A stretch of 64,000 bases of DNA from Parapedobacter soli (GTDB lineage: Bacteria; Bacteroidota; Bacteroidia; Sphingobacteriales; Sphingobacteriaceae), in NCBI RefSeq assembly GCF_025460835.1, contig NZ_JAMXAY010000005.1, positions 62,001 to 126,000 of the forward strand, read 5' to 3'. Both the position numbers and the translations under genes were made by a program. The notes under the pieces were generated by a model. It was not told the origin of the DNA, searched no databases, and saw only the letters and a list, made by a program, of their open reading frames with translations. How positions within the stretch are numbered: the first letter of the stretch is position 1; every line of letters begins with the position of its first letter. This document shows, piece by piece, positions 1-9,120 of the stretch.

Positions 1-2103
1 AAACTTTTTCAGCTGGGGTTCGAGTACTTTGACTTTTAACGCCCCGGCAGCCCGCATCGCCGCCATGGTAGTGGCTTCATCAGTGCCATCAATAACTTCT
101 TGAAGGCGGCCTAACCCACGGTTTGCTACAACCTGCCGATTCACTGCTGCGTTTTCGATTGCGGCTAATTCGCCGGAAATATCAGACTGTCCTCCGGAAA
201 ACCTTTCCATGGCGACATCCAGCACATCGTTCAGCTCATCTATCCCTCCTCGCTTTCCAATGGCCGATAGCACGTCTTTCCGATACTGCTGCGGAACCTC
301 ACCCTGCTTATACAGCTGTGTTAAAATCGCGATGGCATCGGCACTGGCGGCAGACTTCAACGCGTATGATGTTTTAGCGGGATCGCCGAAATACGTGGGG
401 TCGTTTTTGAGATTCGCGAGCCACTCGGGTTCTAGTTGCCTTAAGGTTTGCCACAATGCGAAGTCTAGGAATTCGTCCATGGGCTGGTCCAATACGTCGA
501 GGGCCGTTTTCGCGGCCGCGGCGGTGTTCAAGTCGCGGAGTGCGATTACGGCTTCAAGGCGTACCTGGGGATGCGTATCGATGACTGCTTTTTGCAGGAC
601 AGCATCTAAGTTGTCCACTTCTTCGTGCCAGAGCTGCAACGACCGCAGCGCCCCGCTCCGCACTTGGTGGCTTTGTGCGTTCAACAGGTCTTCCAACAGC
701 TGGCCATTATACGTGTCAATTGCTTGAAACACCCACAAACCCTCAAGTTTCAATCGCTCGTATTCATCATTTTTACGATTAAGGCCGTCTATCCACTTTT
801 GGAGAGGTGTGGCGACTTCCCCGGCACCCTTTTCTTTCAGCAGCTGCCGTGCTTGCTCACGTGTCCACATCTCCGGCGCCTCCAAAGCTTCTAGAAGGTT
901 TTCAACCGATGCGCCTACCAGTTTCGGTTTCTTCACCATTGCTTTCCGCTTGGCGGTGATGCGCCATATACGGCCCCGTTCCCTATCGCGCCGGGGGTCG
1001 TGGAAATCTACTTCTCCGTGCTGGATAATTGGATTATACCAATCGGCAATGTATATCGCTCCATCGGGCCCTAGGGAAATATCTACCGGCCGGAATGCCA
1101 CATGGTCTGTCCAAAGCAGGTCGGGCATCTGTTTGGACGCGTAGCCGCTACCCTGCTCCTCCAGCTCAAAGCGGTTGACCCTGTTGGCGCGGAAGTCATT
1201 CGTAATCAAGCTTCCTGCCCATGATTCGGGCAGGTGTCTCCCCGATACGATTTCCAACCCCGAGTGTTTGGGCTGACCGGGATTCAGTCCACGGAGTATT
1301 TCTTCGGCACCCGGCGATGCCAGGAAGGTGGCACCTGGGAACGCATAGTTGATCCCTTCCTCTCCGGCCCCATCGGTAAGGAACGATTGGCCATAGCGGT
1401 CGAAGCGCAACCCCCACGGGTTCACCAGGCCCTTTGCGTAAACATCGAGCTCCCGTGTCTGCGGATTGAGCTTCCATACGCCTCCACCCTCCAAGCGCCG
1501 GATTCCCCACGGGGTTTCGACGTGGCTATGGATATAAATCGACTGGTTGAAGTAAAGCCGCCCCTCGGGACCCCACCGGAATGTATGGATGAGGTGGTGG
1601 GTGTCGCCCGTCCCGAATCCGTCTAATATCCTTCTGCGGGTATCCGCTTTGCCGTCGCCGTCCGTATCTGACAGGTGAAGGATTTCCGTAGCATTTGCCA
1701 CGTAAACCCCACCATCACCCGGTAGGATCCCTGTAGGTTGGTTCAGCCCTTCTGCAAAAACAGTAGATTTGTCTGCAACCCCGTCGCCGTCGGTATCTTC
1801 GAGAATGAATACCTTATCGTTGGCCTCTTCCCCCGTTTTAAGGTGCGGATAGGCGGTACTGCTGATTACCCACAAGCGCCCCGCAGCGTCCCAATTCATC
1901 TGAATGGGCTTTGCCACAAGCGGTTCTGATGCAAAAAGGGTTACTTCAAACCCATCAGCAACCTGGAAGGATTGGAGCTCATGCCGGGGATCATCTTCCG
2001 CATACTCGGTGGGCCCATCCGGGCTGGTAGAGCAGGCGGCCAGCATCAGCACCGGTACGGCCAGTAACCTTGGAAAAGACGGCAACACACGCATCAATTT
2101 CAT
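1..2103 (-). CDS. PVC-type membrane-bound dehydrogenase-like lipoprotein (N-terminal 701 residues; runs off the left edge)
   Basis: The frame is open from the ATG at 2103 to base 1 with no stop, so the C-terminus lies outside the window. The N-terminus is a lipoprotein signal with a lipobox (LMLAAC, Cys about residue 23), so the product should be membrane-anchored. Residues about 45-400 read as a beta-propeller of the putative membrane-bound dehydrogenase family (TIGR02604-like): blocks such as DTDGDG, NPWGLRFD and GPDGAIYIADWY recur. Residues about 420-700 are helical and HEAT-like. Known relatives often end in a c-type cytochrome domain (CxxCH), but none is visible in the part present. It is the last gene of a minus-strand run, 30 bp after the SGNH hydrolase, so it probably belongs to the glycan-use locus. 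The substrate is unknown. Confidence 0.75.
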   Translation of the reverse strand, partial: MKLMRVLPSFPRLLAVPVLMLAACSTSPDGPTEYAEDDPRHELQSFQVADGFEVTLFASEPLVAKPIQMNWDAAGRLWVISSTAYPHLKTGEEANDKVFILEDTDGDGVADKSTVFAEGLNQPTGILPGDGGVYVANATEILHLSDTDGDGKADTRRRILDGFGTGDTHHLIHTFRWGPEGRLYFNQSIYIHSHVETPWGIRRLEGGGVWKLNPQTRELDVYAKGLVNPWGLRFDRYGQSFLTDGAGEEGINYAFPGATFLASPGAEEILRGLNPGQPKHSGLEIVSGRHLPESWAGSLITNDFRANRVNRFELEEQGSGYASKQMPDLLWTDHVAFRPVDISLGPDGAIYIADWYNPIIQHGEVDFHDPRRDRERGRIWRITAKRKAMVKKPKLVGASVENLLEALEAPEMWTREQARQLLKEKGAGEVATPLQKWIDGLNRKNDEYERLKLEGLWVFQAIDTYNGQLLEDLLNAQSHQVRSGALRSLQLWHEEVDNLDAVLQKAVIDTHPQVRLEAVIALRDLNTAAAAKTALDVLDQPMDEFLDFALWQTLRQLEPEWLANLKNDPTYFGDPAKTSYALKSAASADAIAILTQLYKQGEVPQQYRKDVLSAIGKRGGIDELNDVLDVAMERFSGGQSDISGELAAIENAAVNRQVVANRGLGRLQEVIDGTDEATTMAAMRAAGALKVKVLEPQLKKF

Positions 2104-2133
2104 CTCAATTATTTTTTAGTTACCCCAGCTATA

Positions 2134-3363
2134 TTATCCCTTCAACGGAGTGAGTTCATATGTTTTAACGGTTGGCTTCCTATGCAGGTTGATTTGGCCT
2201 TCAAGCCAGGTGATGATAAAGTCCATATCCTTAAGGCCCTGCTCGTGCCTACCCTGCTCGTATTGCCTAAAACCCAAGATATAGGTCCGGTTCAACGGAC
2301 GGTACTGCTGGAAGAACAATTCATTCTTCTTGACAATATATTCGCAGAGCCTTTCGGCCCGTTCCTGTGATACTCCGTGGTCTAAAACAATGCCTTTTGC
2401 CCAATCGTCGGCGGAGGCCGTAACTAGCTGCCGCCCGTTTTCGGTTAAGGTGTAAAACCCATCTTTCAATCCGTCTACCCGGACAGACGTCGATGCATTT
2501 GCCGCAGGTTTCACCGAGCCTTTTACCGGTAGTGGGAGGATAGATTCTTCGATGCTGAATGCGATTTTCCCATCCTTATCTGAAATAACCTTGGCCGGGC
2601 CGGAGATTGCCGCTGTGGACCGGGATGCGTTGATGGTTACCGTCGATCCGCGGGGAGACCATCCAAAAGCCTCTTCCAGTACCTGGGCGAGGTAATAATA
2701 GCCGGCATCGTTCAAATGGATCCCGTTATCGAGATAAAAGTCACTTGTGTTTTGGGCCAGGGGCGTATAAAGATCAACGTACTTTTTTTTGCGTTTTGAA
2801 GCGATCGACGAAATCGCCCCAGCATACAGCTTTAAGTTCTCGTTTTGGACAGCCGTGTTTTCCGGACTGCCGGCGAGTTTCACGGGAATGGTTGATAACA
2901 GTATAGTCTGCGCTCCTAGTACGTCGATTGAGTCGATAATTATTTCCAGCCCCTTGGTAAACTCATCGAGTCCTGCTTTCCCCTTTTGGGATTCTACACC
3001 GCCATAAGCAATCAACACATGGTTGGGGGCGGTGCTCCGGATTTGTTGGAACAATTGCTGATAGGCTGTGGGTGGCGTTGTGAACGTGCTACGGGCCTCG
3101 GCGTACACATTGTCGCCAGTCCATCCAAGGTTGCGGAAAGTGAGATCCTTATCGGGCCAGCGGCTAGAAATGGTAAACTCGATGTAGCCGTCCTGTAGCT
3201 CGTTCTCGAAGAGCGAGCCACCTAGGAATAGGATGCGTTCATTTTGTTTGAATTCTAGCGGAGCGGTACTACCCAATCGCTGTGCCGGAAGATCTAAACA
3301 TGTACCGGCGAGCAGTGTGCCGATGATTCCACTGGCAAATAGAAATAACTTTATCTTAAGCAT
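2134..3363 (-). CDS. SGNH/GDSL-type hydrolase, secreted
   Basis: This 409-residue protein has an N-terminal signal peptide (hydrophobic to about residue 28). Residues 35-230 carry an SGNH fold: block I at about 46-52 (LGGSLFEN), a conserved Asn-Gly region (NLGWTGDN), a Gly block (AYGG) and block V DNGIHLNDAGYY with the Asp-His pair at about residues 212-215. Block I reads GGS rather than GDS; the nucleophile Ser is kept. The C-terminal 150 residues form a separate helical segment. Families of this kind are esterases or deacetylases acting on decorated sugars, which fits a locus with a rhamnosidase. The start ATG at 3363 follows 33 bp after the VCBS gene. The substrate is not predictable from sequence. 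Confidence 0.75.
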   Translation of the reverse strand: MLKIKLFLFASGIIGTLLAGTCLDLPAQRLGSTAPLEFKQNERILFLGGSLFENELQDGYIEFTISSRWPDKDLTFRNLGWTGDNVYAEARSTFTTPPTAYQQLFQQIRSTAPNHVLIAYGGVESQKGKAGLDEFTKGLEIIIDSIDVLGAQTILLSTIPVKLAGSPENTAVQNENLKLYAGAISSIASKRKKKYVDLYTPLAQNTSDFYLDNGIHLNDAGYYYLAQVLEEAFGWSPRGSTVTINASRSTAAISGPAKVISDKDGKIAFSIEESILPLPVKGSVKPAANASTSVRVDGLKDGFYTLTENGRQLVTASADDWAKGIVLDHGVSQERAERLCEYIVKKNELFFQQYRPLNRTYILGFRQYEQGRHEQGLKDMDFIITWLEGQINLHRKPTVKTYELTPLKG

Positions 3364-3396
3364 TCGGTATTTGATTAACTAGTTGTTTTTAAAGCT

Positions 3397-4569
3397 TTAC
3401 TCGGTTCCATCATTGAAAAACACCCACAGGCCATCTTTTCCGGCCACGATAACGTCGTTCCTCCCCGTGCCTCTCAGGTCGGCCACCTGCATATAAATGC
3501 CGGTACCTTTGCCCACGCCCGGCGGGCCGTAAGCAATTATATTCTTAACGAATGATCTGCCATCCCAAGTGAAATAGTACAATCCGACATCATCGTACGC
3601 ACCCGGGTCGCCGTCGTTGTGTGCCCGGTAACGTTTACCTGTGATTAATTCCGGCTTTCCATCGCCGGTGATATCGGCCCAGACCAACTCATGGTACTGC
3701 GACGCCGCTTCATCGATCACATGCTTCTTAAAGGACCGCTTGCCCTCGGCATCAATCTGCTGCTCGTACCAATAAATACCATAATTGTGTGCGGTACCGG
3801 CGATTAGGTCATTTTTGCCGTCGCCGTTCAGGTCAGCCACAATGATGGGGATACTGGCATATTGACCCATATCAAAATCGGGGTGAAATACCCATTGGTT
3901 GTCTCCTTTGTTCTCAATCCACCCGTTTTTGACAACGAAGTCGCCCAACCCATCCCCGTTTATATCGCCGAAACCGATTCCGTGACTTTTGTAATCGCCC
4001 ACTTCGTAGCGGACGAATTTTCCGGGTCCTTCGAGTTTGAAATAGTGCAGGGCTGTGTTAGGTGTGTTAGGCACGATTTCCACCACGCCATCGCCATCCA
4101 GGTCCCATCCCCTCACGGTTTCGACATTACCCACTTTGGCGATTTCGTGGGCTGGCCATTCGGCGTTCGTCCCCGGATTTTCGTGCCAACGCAATGCTTC
4201 GCCGAACCAACCGCCGGTAACAAAGTCTATCCGACCGTCCCCGTTCACATCTAAAGGGATGGTCGCAAAGTCGTCGAAATATTCTCCAAATGCCGGCTGT
4301 TGCCCCAATCGATGACGTTTGCGGAAAATGGTGCCGACATCGCCGTTGTTCTTGTAAATAAAATCACCCGACACAAGGTCGGGCCGGCCATCGCCATCCA
4401 CGTCTATTACGCCAACAGACTCAAAGCTCTCAGCAGCGACAAAATACGGCGTAAACGTTACTTTCTGGTGTTGGGCGTACAATATAGAGGCAGTAGCAAC
4501 ACATAGAACCGTGCATAGCCCCGCGACCCGAGCCGCAACGCAACACCTATTATCAAAAAATCTAGACAT
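3397..4569 (-). CDS. FG-GAP/VCBS repeat protein, secreted
   Basis: This is a 390-residue protein with a signal peptide (about residues 12-32, hydrophobic and ending near ILYAQ). At least six Asp-rich loops of the D-x-D/N-G-D-G type recur at regular spacing (DVDGDGRPD, DVNGDGRID, DLDGDGVVE, DINGDGLGD, DLNGDGKND, DITGDGKPE). These are the calcium-binding loops of an FG-GAP/integrin-like beta-propeller. Such proteins are extracytoplasmic and usually bind glycans or serve as scaffolds; no catalytic motif is visible. It sits between the GH78 rhamnosidase and the SGNH hydrolase on the same strand with short gaps, so it is probably co-transcribed and works on the same polymer. Its exact role is unknown. 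Confidence 0.75.
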   Translation of the reverse strand: MSRFFDNRCCVAARVAGLCTVLCVATASILYAQHQKVTFTPYFVAAESFESVGVIDVDGDGRPDLVSGDFIYKNNGDVGTIFRKRHRLGQQPAFGEYFDDFATIPLDVNGDGRIDFVTGGWFGEALRWHENPGTNAEWPAHEIAKVGNVETVRGWDLDGDGVVEIVPNTPNTALHYFKLEGPGKFVRYEVGDYKSHGIGFGDINGDGLGDFVVKNGWIENKGDNQWVFHPDFDMGQYASIPIIVADLNGDGKNDLIAGTAHNYGIYWYEQQIDAEGKRSFKKHVIDEAASQYHELVWADITGDGKPELITGKRYRAHNDGDPGAYDDVGLYYFTWDGRSFVKNIIAYGPPGVGKGTGIYMQVADLRGTGRNDVIVAGKDGLWVFFNDGTE

Positions 4570-4605
4570 ATCCGGCCTTCTTTACTTATGGTTATAAACA
4601 AAAAC

Positions 4606-7419
4606 TCATTCCGCTTGCGCCAAGACATACCTGCCTGGCAACATTTTATAATGCAACAGACCATTTCGTTCCACCAGCTTCTGAATACTAGGGTACCGGC
4701 TGGTATCCACCGCTTCTTCGGGCGTCAATTGCAACAACGCCACGCTATTGGGGGGAACGGTGACTTCCAGCCGCAGCTGGCCGTCTTTACGCGACCATTT
4801 CGACTTGATGGTGCCTACCGGCGATTCAAACGACGCCTGGGCCCAAGTTAAATCTGTCGCAGCGGGCAGTGGTGGGCGGATAATGAATTGTTGGAACCCG
4901 GGGTAATCGGGATTGCGCTTGATGCCTGCTACGCCATCGATATACCAAGCACCGGGATAAAGGTATGAACTGTGCAATAACGAGTGCCCAGGAAGGTCCT
5001 TCTCCCACATCTCCCATATCGTTGTTGCACCATTTTCTTTCATATAACCCCAGCTGGGGTAGGTCGTCTGCGACACCATGCTATAAATCAGGTCGTCCCG
5101 ACCTTCCTCGCGGAGCAGTTTAAAAAGCAGTGCGCCACCTGTGATACCGGCATGGATATGGCCGCCCTTTACGTCAAGGATCTCCTTCTCCAAGCGCTGC
5201 ATCACTTTGTTGCGAAGCGATGCAGGTGGAATGTCAGCCAACAGGGCCGCAGCAAGGTTGGCCATAGATCCATCCGCATAGCTATGATCCGCTGCATTGA
5301 AAAAGCGGGCATGCACCGCTTTGGCCGACGCTTCAGCCTGTGCTTCCCACGCGGATGCTTCGGCTCCACGGCCGGTAACTCGTGCAATTTTTGCCGCCGT
5401 ACGCAAGTTGAACACGTAATAGGCATTATTCAGGCAAAGTGTTTCGGGTTTGTCGTTGTTCATCCCTTCGGCCGTGGCATTGGGCCAAAGCCAGTCGCCC
5501 AGAAAATCCCATTGACCGCCAAACCGTTGCAGCAAATCATCTTTTGTATGCGATTTCAGGAATGCTAACCAACCTTGGATGAGTTCGAAATTATCCTCCA
5601 GTACAAGCCTGTCGCCGTAATGCTGATACATGAACCAGGGTAGCGTAACCACGATTCCACCCCATGCCGGGCCGCCCCCGCCCCAGTAGGTAGGGGCGGT
5701 ATGGGGTAGCACACCGTTATTCAAGAGCCGGCCACTGGTTACCACTTTGCGGGCGTAGTTGGTGTCGAGCATATTACCCACCATGGGCTCCGTACCTTGC
5801 ACATCGCGCCAGTCTTGCATCCATTTGGTATAAAAAGCGCCCAAGTGGTAATTGAACATACCTGTTTCGCTCGTTGCATGGGCATCACCCCCGTACCCCA
5901 TACGCTCACGCTGCGGGCAATCGACAATAAAGCCACCGAGCGACAAGTTCTCAAATGTCCACCGCACCCGATCATATATCCAGTTCTGCAACGTATCCGA
6001 CGATTCAAACTGCGCAGCATTTCCATAATCCGTACGGACCATCCACCCCCGTATATCATTGATATCCGGCGCCACGTCCAATCCTGTAATGGTGATCCAC
6101 CGGCCCGAGCTGTAGTTGAAACGGTTGCGGAATATGCCCTTGCCGGTAGCACCGATCACATACGCACTATGCAGGTTGAACGTCATATCATCCTGTTCCC
6201 GCTCGGAGTACAGGAACCGGATGGTATCGCCTTCTTGTCCCTTCACACCCACTTCCGTCCATCCGGCGAAGTTGACTCCCATGTCTACCCGGTAGGAGCC
6301 GTCGGCCCGTTCTTCGATATTTACGGGGCGGATTTCATCAAATAGTCGGTTGCCCGCTACCAGCTGGGGCGAAAGCGCCAGGTTAGGCGTGTATTCGGTA
6401 GCGGGTTTCCAAGTGGTTTCGTCGCAGGTTGTCTTGTTCCAGTCGGCAATTTCTTTCCGGGCATCCCAAAGTTCACCACCCATATTCCTGAAATCCCACT
6501 TTCCAAGCAGCCGATTGGGGCTGGGGTGCGTTTTCCAAGTAGCATCGGTCACAACGGTCACTACCGGTTGGTCATCATCATTCGGCGATACCTCGTCATA
6601 AATCGCTACTTGTGCAGTCACAATTGGCGTAAGTGGCCGATCCTCGTGGAGGATGTATCCCGGGAAAATCGACCACGAAGTTCCCAGCCAAAGGGCAATC
6701 ACATTGCTGCCGCGTTTGAGTTTATCAGCGATATCGTAGGCGACGTACCGGGCCCGTTTGGTATGGTCGGTTACGGCAGGCGCGAGCACCTCGTCGCCAA
6801 TACGCTCCCCATTAACATACAATTCATGATACCCTACAGAAGCCACTAATATCGTCGCTTTCCCCGGCCGCTTACGAAGCTCCACCGTTTTCCTGAACCA
6901 GGGGTCGGTGATGTTGTTCTCACTCGCCTTGCGATCATATAATTCATCGCTCCCGATCCATTGGGCCTTCCATTCGCCAGGATCGAACAAGCCCGTTGTC
7001 CAATAGGCGGGTTTACTCCATGCCGACACTATTCCCCGCTCATCCTTGACTTGAACTTTCCAATGGTAGGTGCGATCGGAATGTAATTTCTTACCACCGT
7101 ATGCAATATGCTGCATTTGGTCTGAAGTCACCCAGCCGCTATCCCACACATCTCCATTCTCTTTAGCCAAATGCCGAGCGGCTGAGGCCACCAAAATGCG
7201 ATAGGCTGTCTGCCGTTGCCCAAACATGGTGTTGTCTGAGGCTTCCAGCACCCAGCTTAATCGTGGCGACTGTATATTTATTGCGGTCGGATTTTCAAGG
7301 TATTCACAGCGGAGGCCTATTGGAAATACCGAGCTCACCGATTTTGTGGATGCCGATGCGTTCGTCGAAAGAATCACACCAAAAACTGACCATATCAGAA
7401 GCAGTAAGTATCGGTTCAT
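4606..7419 (-). CDS. GH78 alpha-L-rhamnosidase
   Basis: The protein is 937 residues when started at the ATG at 7419, which puts a clean signal peptide (MNRYLLLLIWSVFGVILS) at the N-terminus. A longer in-frame start exists at 7503 but would add 28 residues ahead of the signal. The N-terminal part (PIGLRCEYLENPTAI, SPRLSWVLEA) matches the Ig-like and rhamnosidase N-terminal domains. The (alpha/alpha)6 catalytic domain carries DCPQRERMGYGGDAH and TTIWEMWE, the two conserved GH78 blocks that hold acidic catalytic residues. The enzyme releases terminal alpha-L-rhamnose from plant or bacterial rhamnosides. It lies downstream of the SusD and putative TIM-barrel genes on the same strand and is the best clue to the substrate of the locus. 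Confidence 0.93.
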   Translation of the reverse strand: MNRYLLLLIWSVFGVILSTNASASTKSVSSVFPIGLRCEYLENPTAINIQSPRLSWVLEASDNTMFGQRQTAYRILVASAARHLAKENGDVWDSGWVTSDQMQHIAYGGKKLHSDRTYHWKVQVKDERGIVSAWSKPAYWTTGLFDPGEWKAQWIGSDELYDRKASENNITDPWFRKTVELRKRPGKATILVASVGYHELYVNGERIGDEVLAPAVTDHTKRARYVAYDIADKLKRGSNVIALWLGTSWSIFPGYILHEDRPLTPIVTAQVAIYDEVSPNDDDQPVVTVVTDATWKTHPSPNRLLGKWDFRNMGGELWDARKEIADWNKTTCDETTWKPATEYTPNLALSPQLVAGNRLFDEIRPVNIEERADGSYRVDMGVNFAGWTEVGVKGQEGDTIRFLYSEREQDDMTFNLHSAYVIGATGKGIFRNRFNYSSGRWITITGLDVAPDINDIRGWMVRTDYGNAAQFESSDTLQNWIYDRVRWTFENLSLGGFIVDCPQRERMGYGGDAHATSETGMFNYHLGAFYTKWMQDWRDVQGTEPMVGNMLDTNYARKVVTSGRLLNNGVLPHTAPTYWGGGGPAWGGIVVTLPWFMYQHYGDRLVLEDNFELIQGWLAFLKSHTKDDLLQRFGGQWDFLGDWLWPNATAEGMNNDKPETLCLNNAYYVFNLRTAAKIARVTGRGAEASAWEAQAEASAKAVHARFFNAADHSYADGSMANLAAALLADIPPASLRNKVMQRLEKEILDVKGGHIHAGITGGALLFKLLREEGRDDLIYSMVSQTTYPSWGYMKENGATTIWEMWEKDLPGHSLLHSSYLYPGAWYIDGVAGIKRNPDYPGFQQFIIRPPLPAATDLTWAQASFESPVGTIKSKWSRKDGQLRLEVTVPPNSVALLQLTPEEAVDTSRYPSIQKLVERNGLLHYKMLPGRYVLAQAE

Positions 7420-7511
7420 AACCTCAAGATTAACAAAGTTGGTAAGCCGGTAAAGATAATAGGAAAAGACAAACCTACCATCCTGTTCCGTTATGCGAAC
7501 CAATCAAAATA

Positions 7512-9038
7512 TTATTTTAAAACAAATAATTCACCCCGGCCAGGAGGGATATCGACCGGTAGCGAATTAAGGTTATCACCCCAAATAACTATTTGCCCTG
7601 TTTGATTGTCCAACTTCCCCACTTGAAAAGAATCCATAAGCGTAACCGTGCTTGACGCCGCATTGTCATAATCAGTATTGACCAGCAAAAGCAAGCGCTC
7701 TCCACTGTCGTTATCTTTAAATTCACCTACCAAAAGCCCGCCAGACACTGATTTCAGCAAATCGGAATCCGATAATTTGTCCAAATAATCATCATGTAAT
7801 ATATTACCCGTGTGATAAATTTTTTGTGAAGAAGTGTTCAATAATCTATTTCCGACATGTAAAGTCTCGACGTTAAGCGTTGCAACATCGTTGAATAAAT
7901 GGTTTGGTGTCCCTTCTTCATCAAAAATACCACCAATGGTGTTATAGTAGGAAATGCCCTTGGCACCAAAAGCTAATGCAATATAATTTTGCACCGCAAT
8001 CTGTTCAATGGTAATATCACCGACTTTACCATCTAAAATATCTCCCATCAACTGGGTATATAGCCAAAAAGGAATTTCCCGTTCGATTGCCTTTTTACGT
8101 ATATAGCCCCAATCTTTCCATAATTTGGAATCTTCCAGTTCGACACCTTGTTTTATGTCCTGCTCGTAGACATAATAATTTGTACAAAGGATAGGGGGAT
8201 CAACTACGGACAACAAGTCGTCAATATACCTAGTATACTGCCCATTCTCCCACGTATACGTTGGGCTGTAAGATTGGAGTGTCACGACCAAAAACAATTT
8301 TCCGGGATCGTAACGTTTTAAGAGATCCATATCCCGCCGGACTTGGGCCAACTGCTCTGAAAATGGCTCATCCCAAATATAATACCCGGCAAAAGACCGG
8401 TACTTACTATATCGTTCGACGGCTTCGATAACGCTTGCCGTGGTTGTCTTCGCTATCATTTCGTCGTAGTTCTGAAAACCTCCAAACCTGGAATAGTCTT
8501 GGACAATAACGTTCAAGTCCACATCTTCGGCAATTTGTAGGGCTTGCAAGCTTCCCTCGGGGGTAGTGAAAGTGGTTTCAAAATGTGTGAGATTAGCTTT
8601 TTTCGTGTTTTCCAAAACCTTGCGGTAGTAAGTGGCGGGTCCCCCCGGGACGCCGTGAAATGTGCTTATAACAAAACTTTGCTGGCGAAATGGTCGAGGT
8701 ATACGCTCAGCAACCAGCTCAAACCGGATATCCTTGCCCTGTACAAGAAGCCCGAAGGAGTCGATGTTTTCCAAATCTAACTGTAACTGGTCATTTTCTG
8801 AGTCTGCTAGTTCAACGGCATCAGGGAGCGAGAACAACAGCCGGACATCGGTGATATCCTGGTCTTCATAAAATGTCAGTTTCACCTGCTTTCCCCTATT
8901 ATTAATGTTGATATCAACGACATCAATATTCGTGATATGTATAGCGTCAATAAAAACCGATGCGGCCGGCTCGCCTTTCGTTTTGCTACAGGCAATAGAA
9001 AAATAAAGCACAAATATCAGATTGCCTAATATTTTCAT
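7512..9038 (-). CDS. Putative TIM-barrel glycoside-hydrolase-like lipoprotein
   Basis: From the ATG at 9038 this is a 508-residue protein with a lipobox (LYFSIAC, Cys about residue 17); a longer frame to 9149 would bury the signal. Residues about 30-130 look like a beta-sandwich. Residues about 140-400 alternate strands and helices like a TIM barrel, with a notable YYIWDEP block (Asp-Glu at a strand end) and NYYVYEQD, positions where clan-A-like glycosidases keep acidic residues. I do not recognise a specific CAZy family. It lies directly after the SusD gene and before the GH78 gene, so a surface or periplasmic role on the same glycan is likely. It could instead be a non-catalytic binding protein. 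Confidence 0.6.
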   Translation of the reverse strand: MKILGNLIFVLYFSIACSKTKGEPAASVFIDAIHITNIDVVDININNRGKQVKLTFYEDQDITDVRLLFSLPDAVELADSENDQLQLDLENIDSFGLLVQGKDIRFELVAERIPRPFRQQSFVISTFHGVPGGPATYYRKVLENTKKANLTHFETTFTTPEGSLQALQIAEDVDLNVIVQDYSRFGGFQNYDEMIAKTTTASVIEAVERYSKYRSFAGYYIWDEPFSEQLAQVRRDMDLLKRYDPGKLFLVVTLQSYSPTYTWENGQYTRYIDDLLSVVDPPILCTNYYVYEQDIKQGVELEDSKLWKDWGYIRKKAIEREIPFWLYTQLMGDILDGKVGDITIEQIAVQNYIALAFGAKGISYYNTIGGIFDEEGTPNHLFNDVATLNVETLHVGNRLLNTSSQKIYHTGNILHDDYLDKLSDSDLLKSVSGGLLVGEFKDNDSGERLLLLVNTDYDNAASSTVTLMDSFQVGKLDNQTGQIVIWGDNLNSLPVDIPPGRGELFVLK

Positions 9039-9120
9039 GTTATACAGATTAAAATGGAATATAAGTGTTACGTATGTTTTAAAGTTGGGGTCATCTCGGA
9101 TATGACCCCAACCTCTCATT

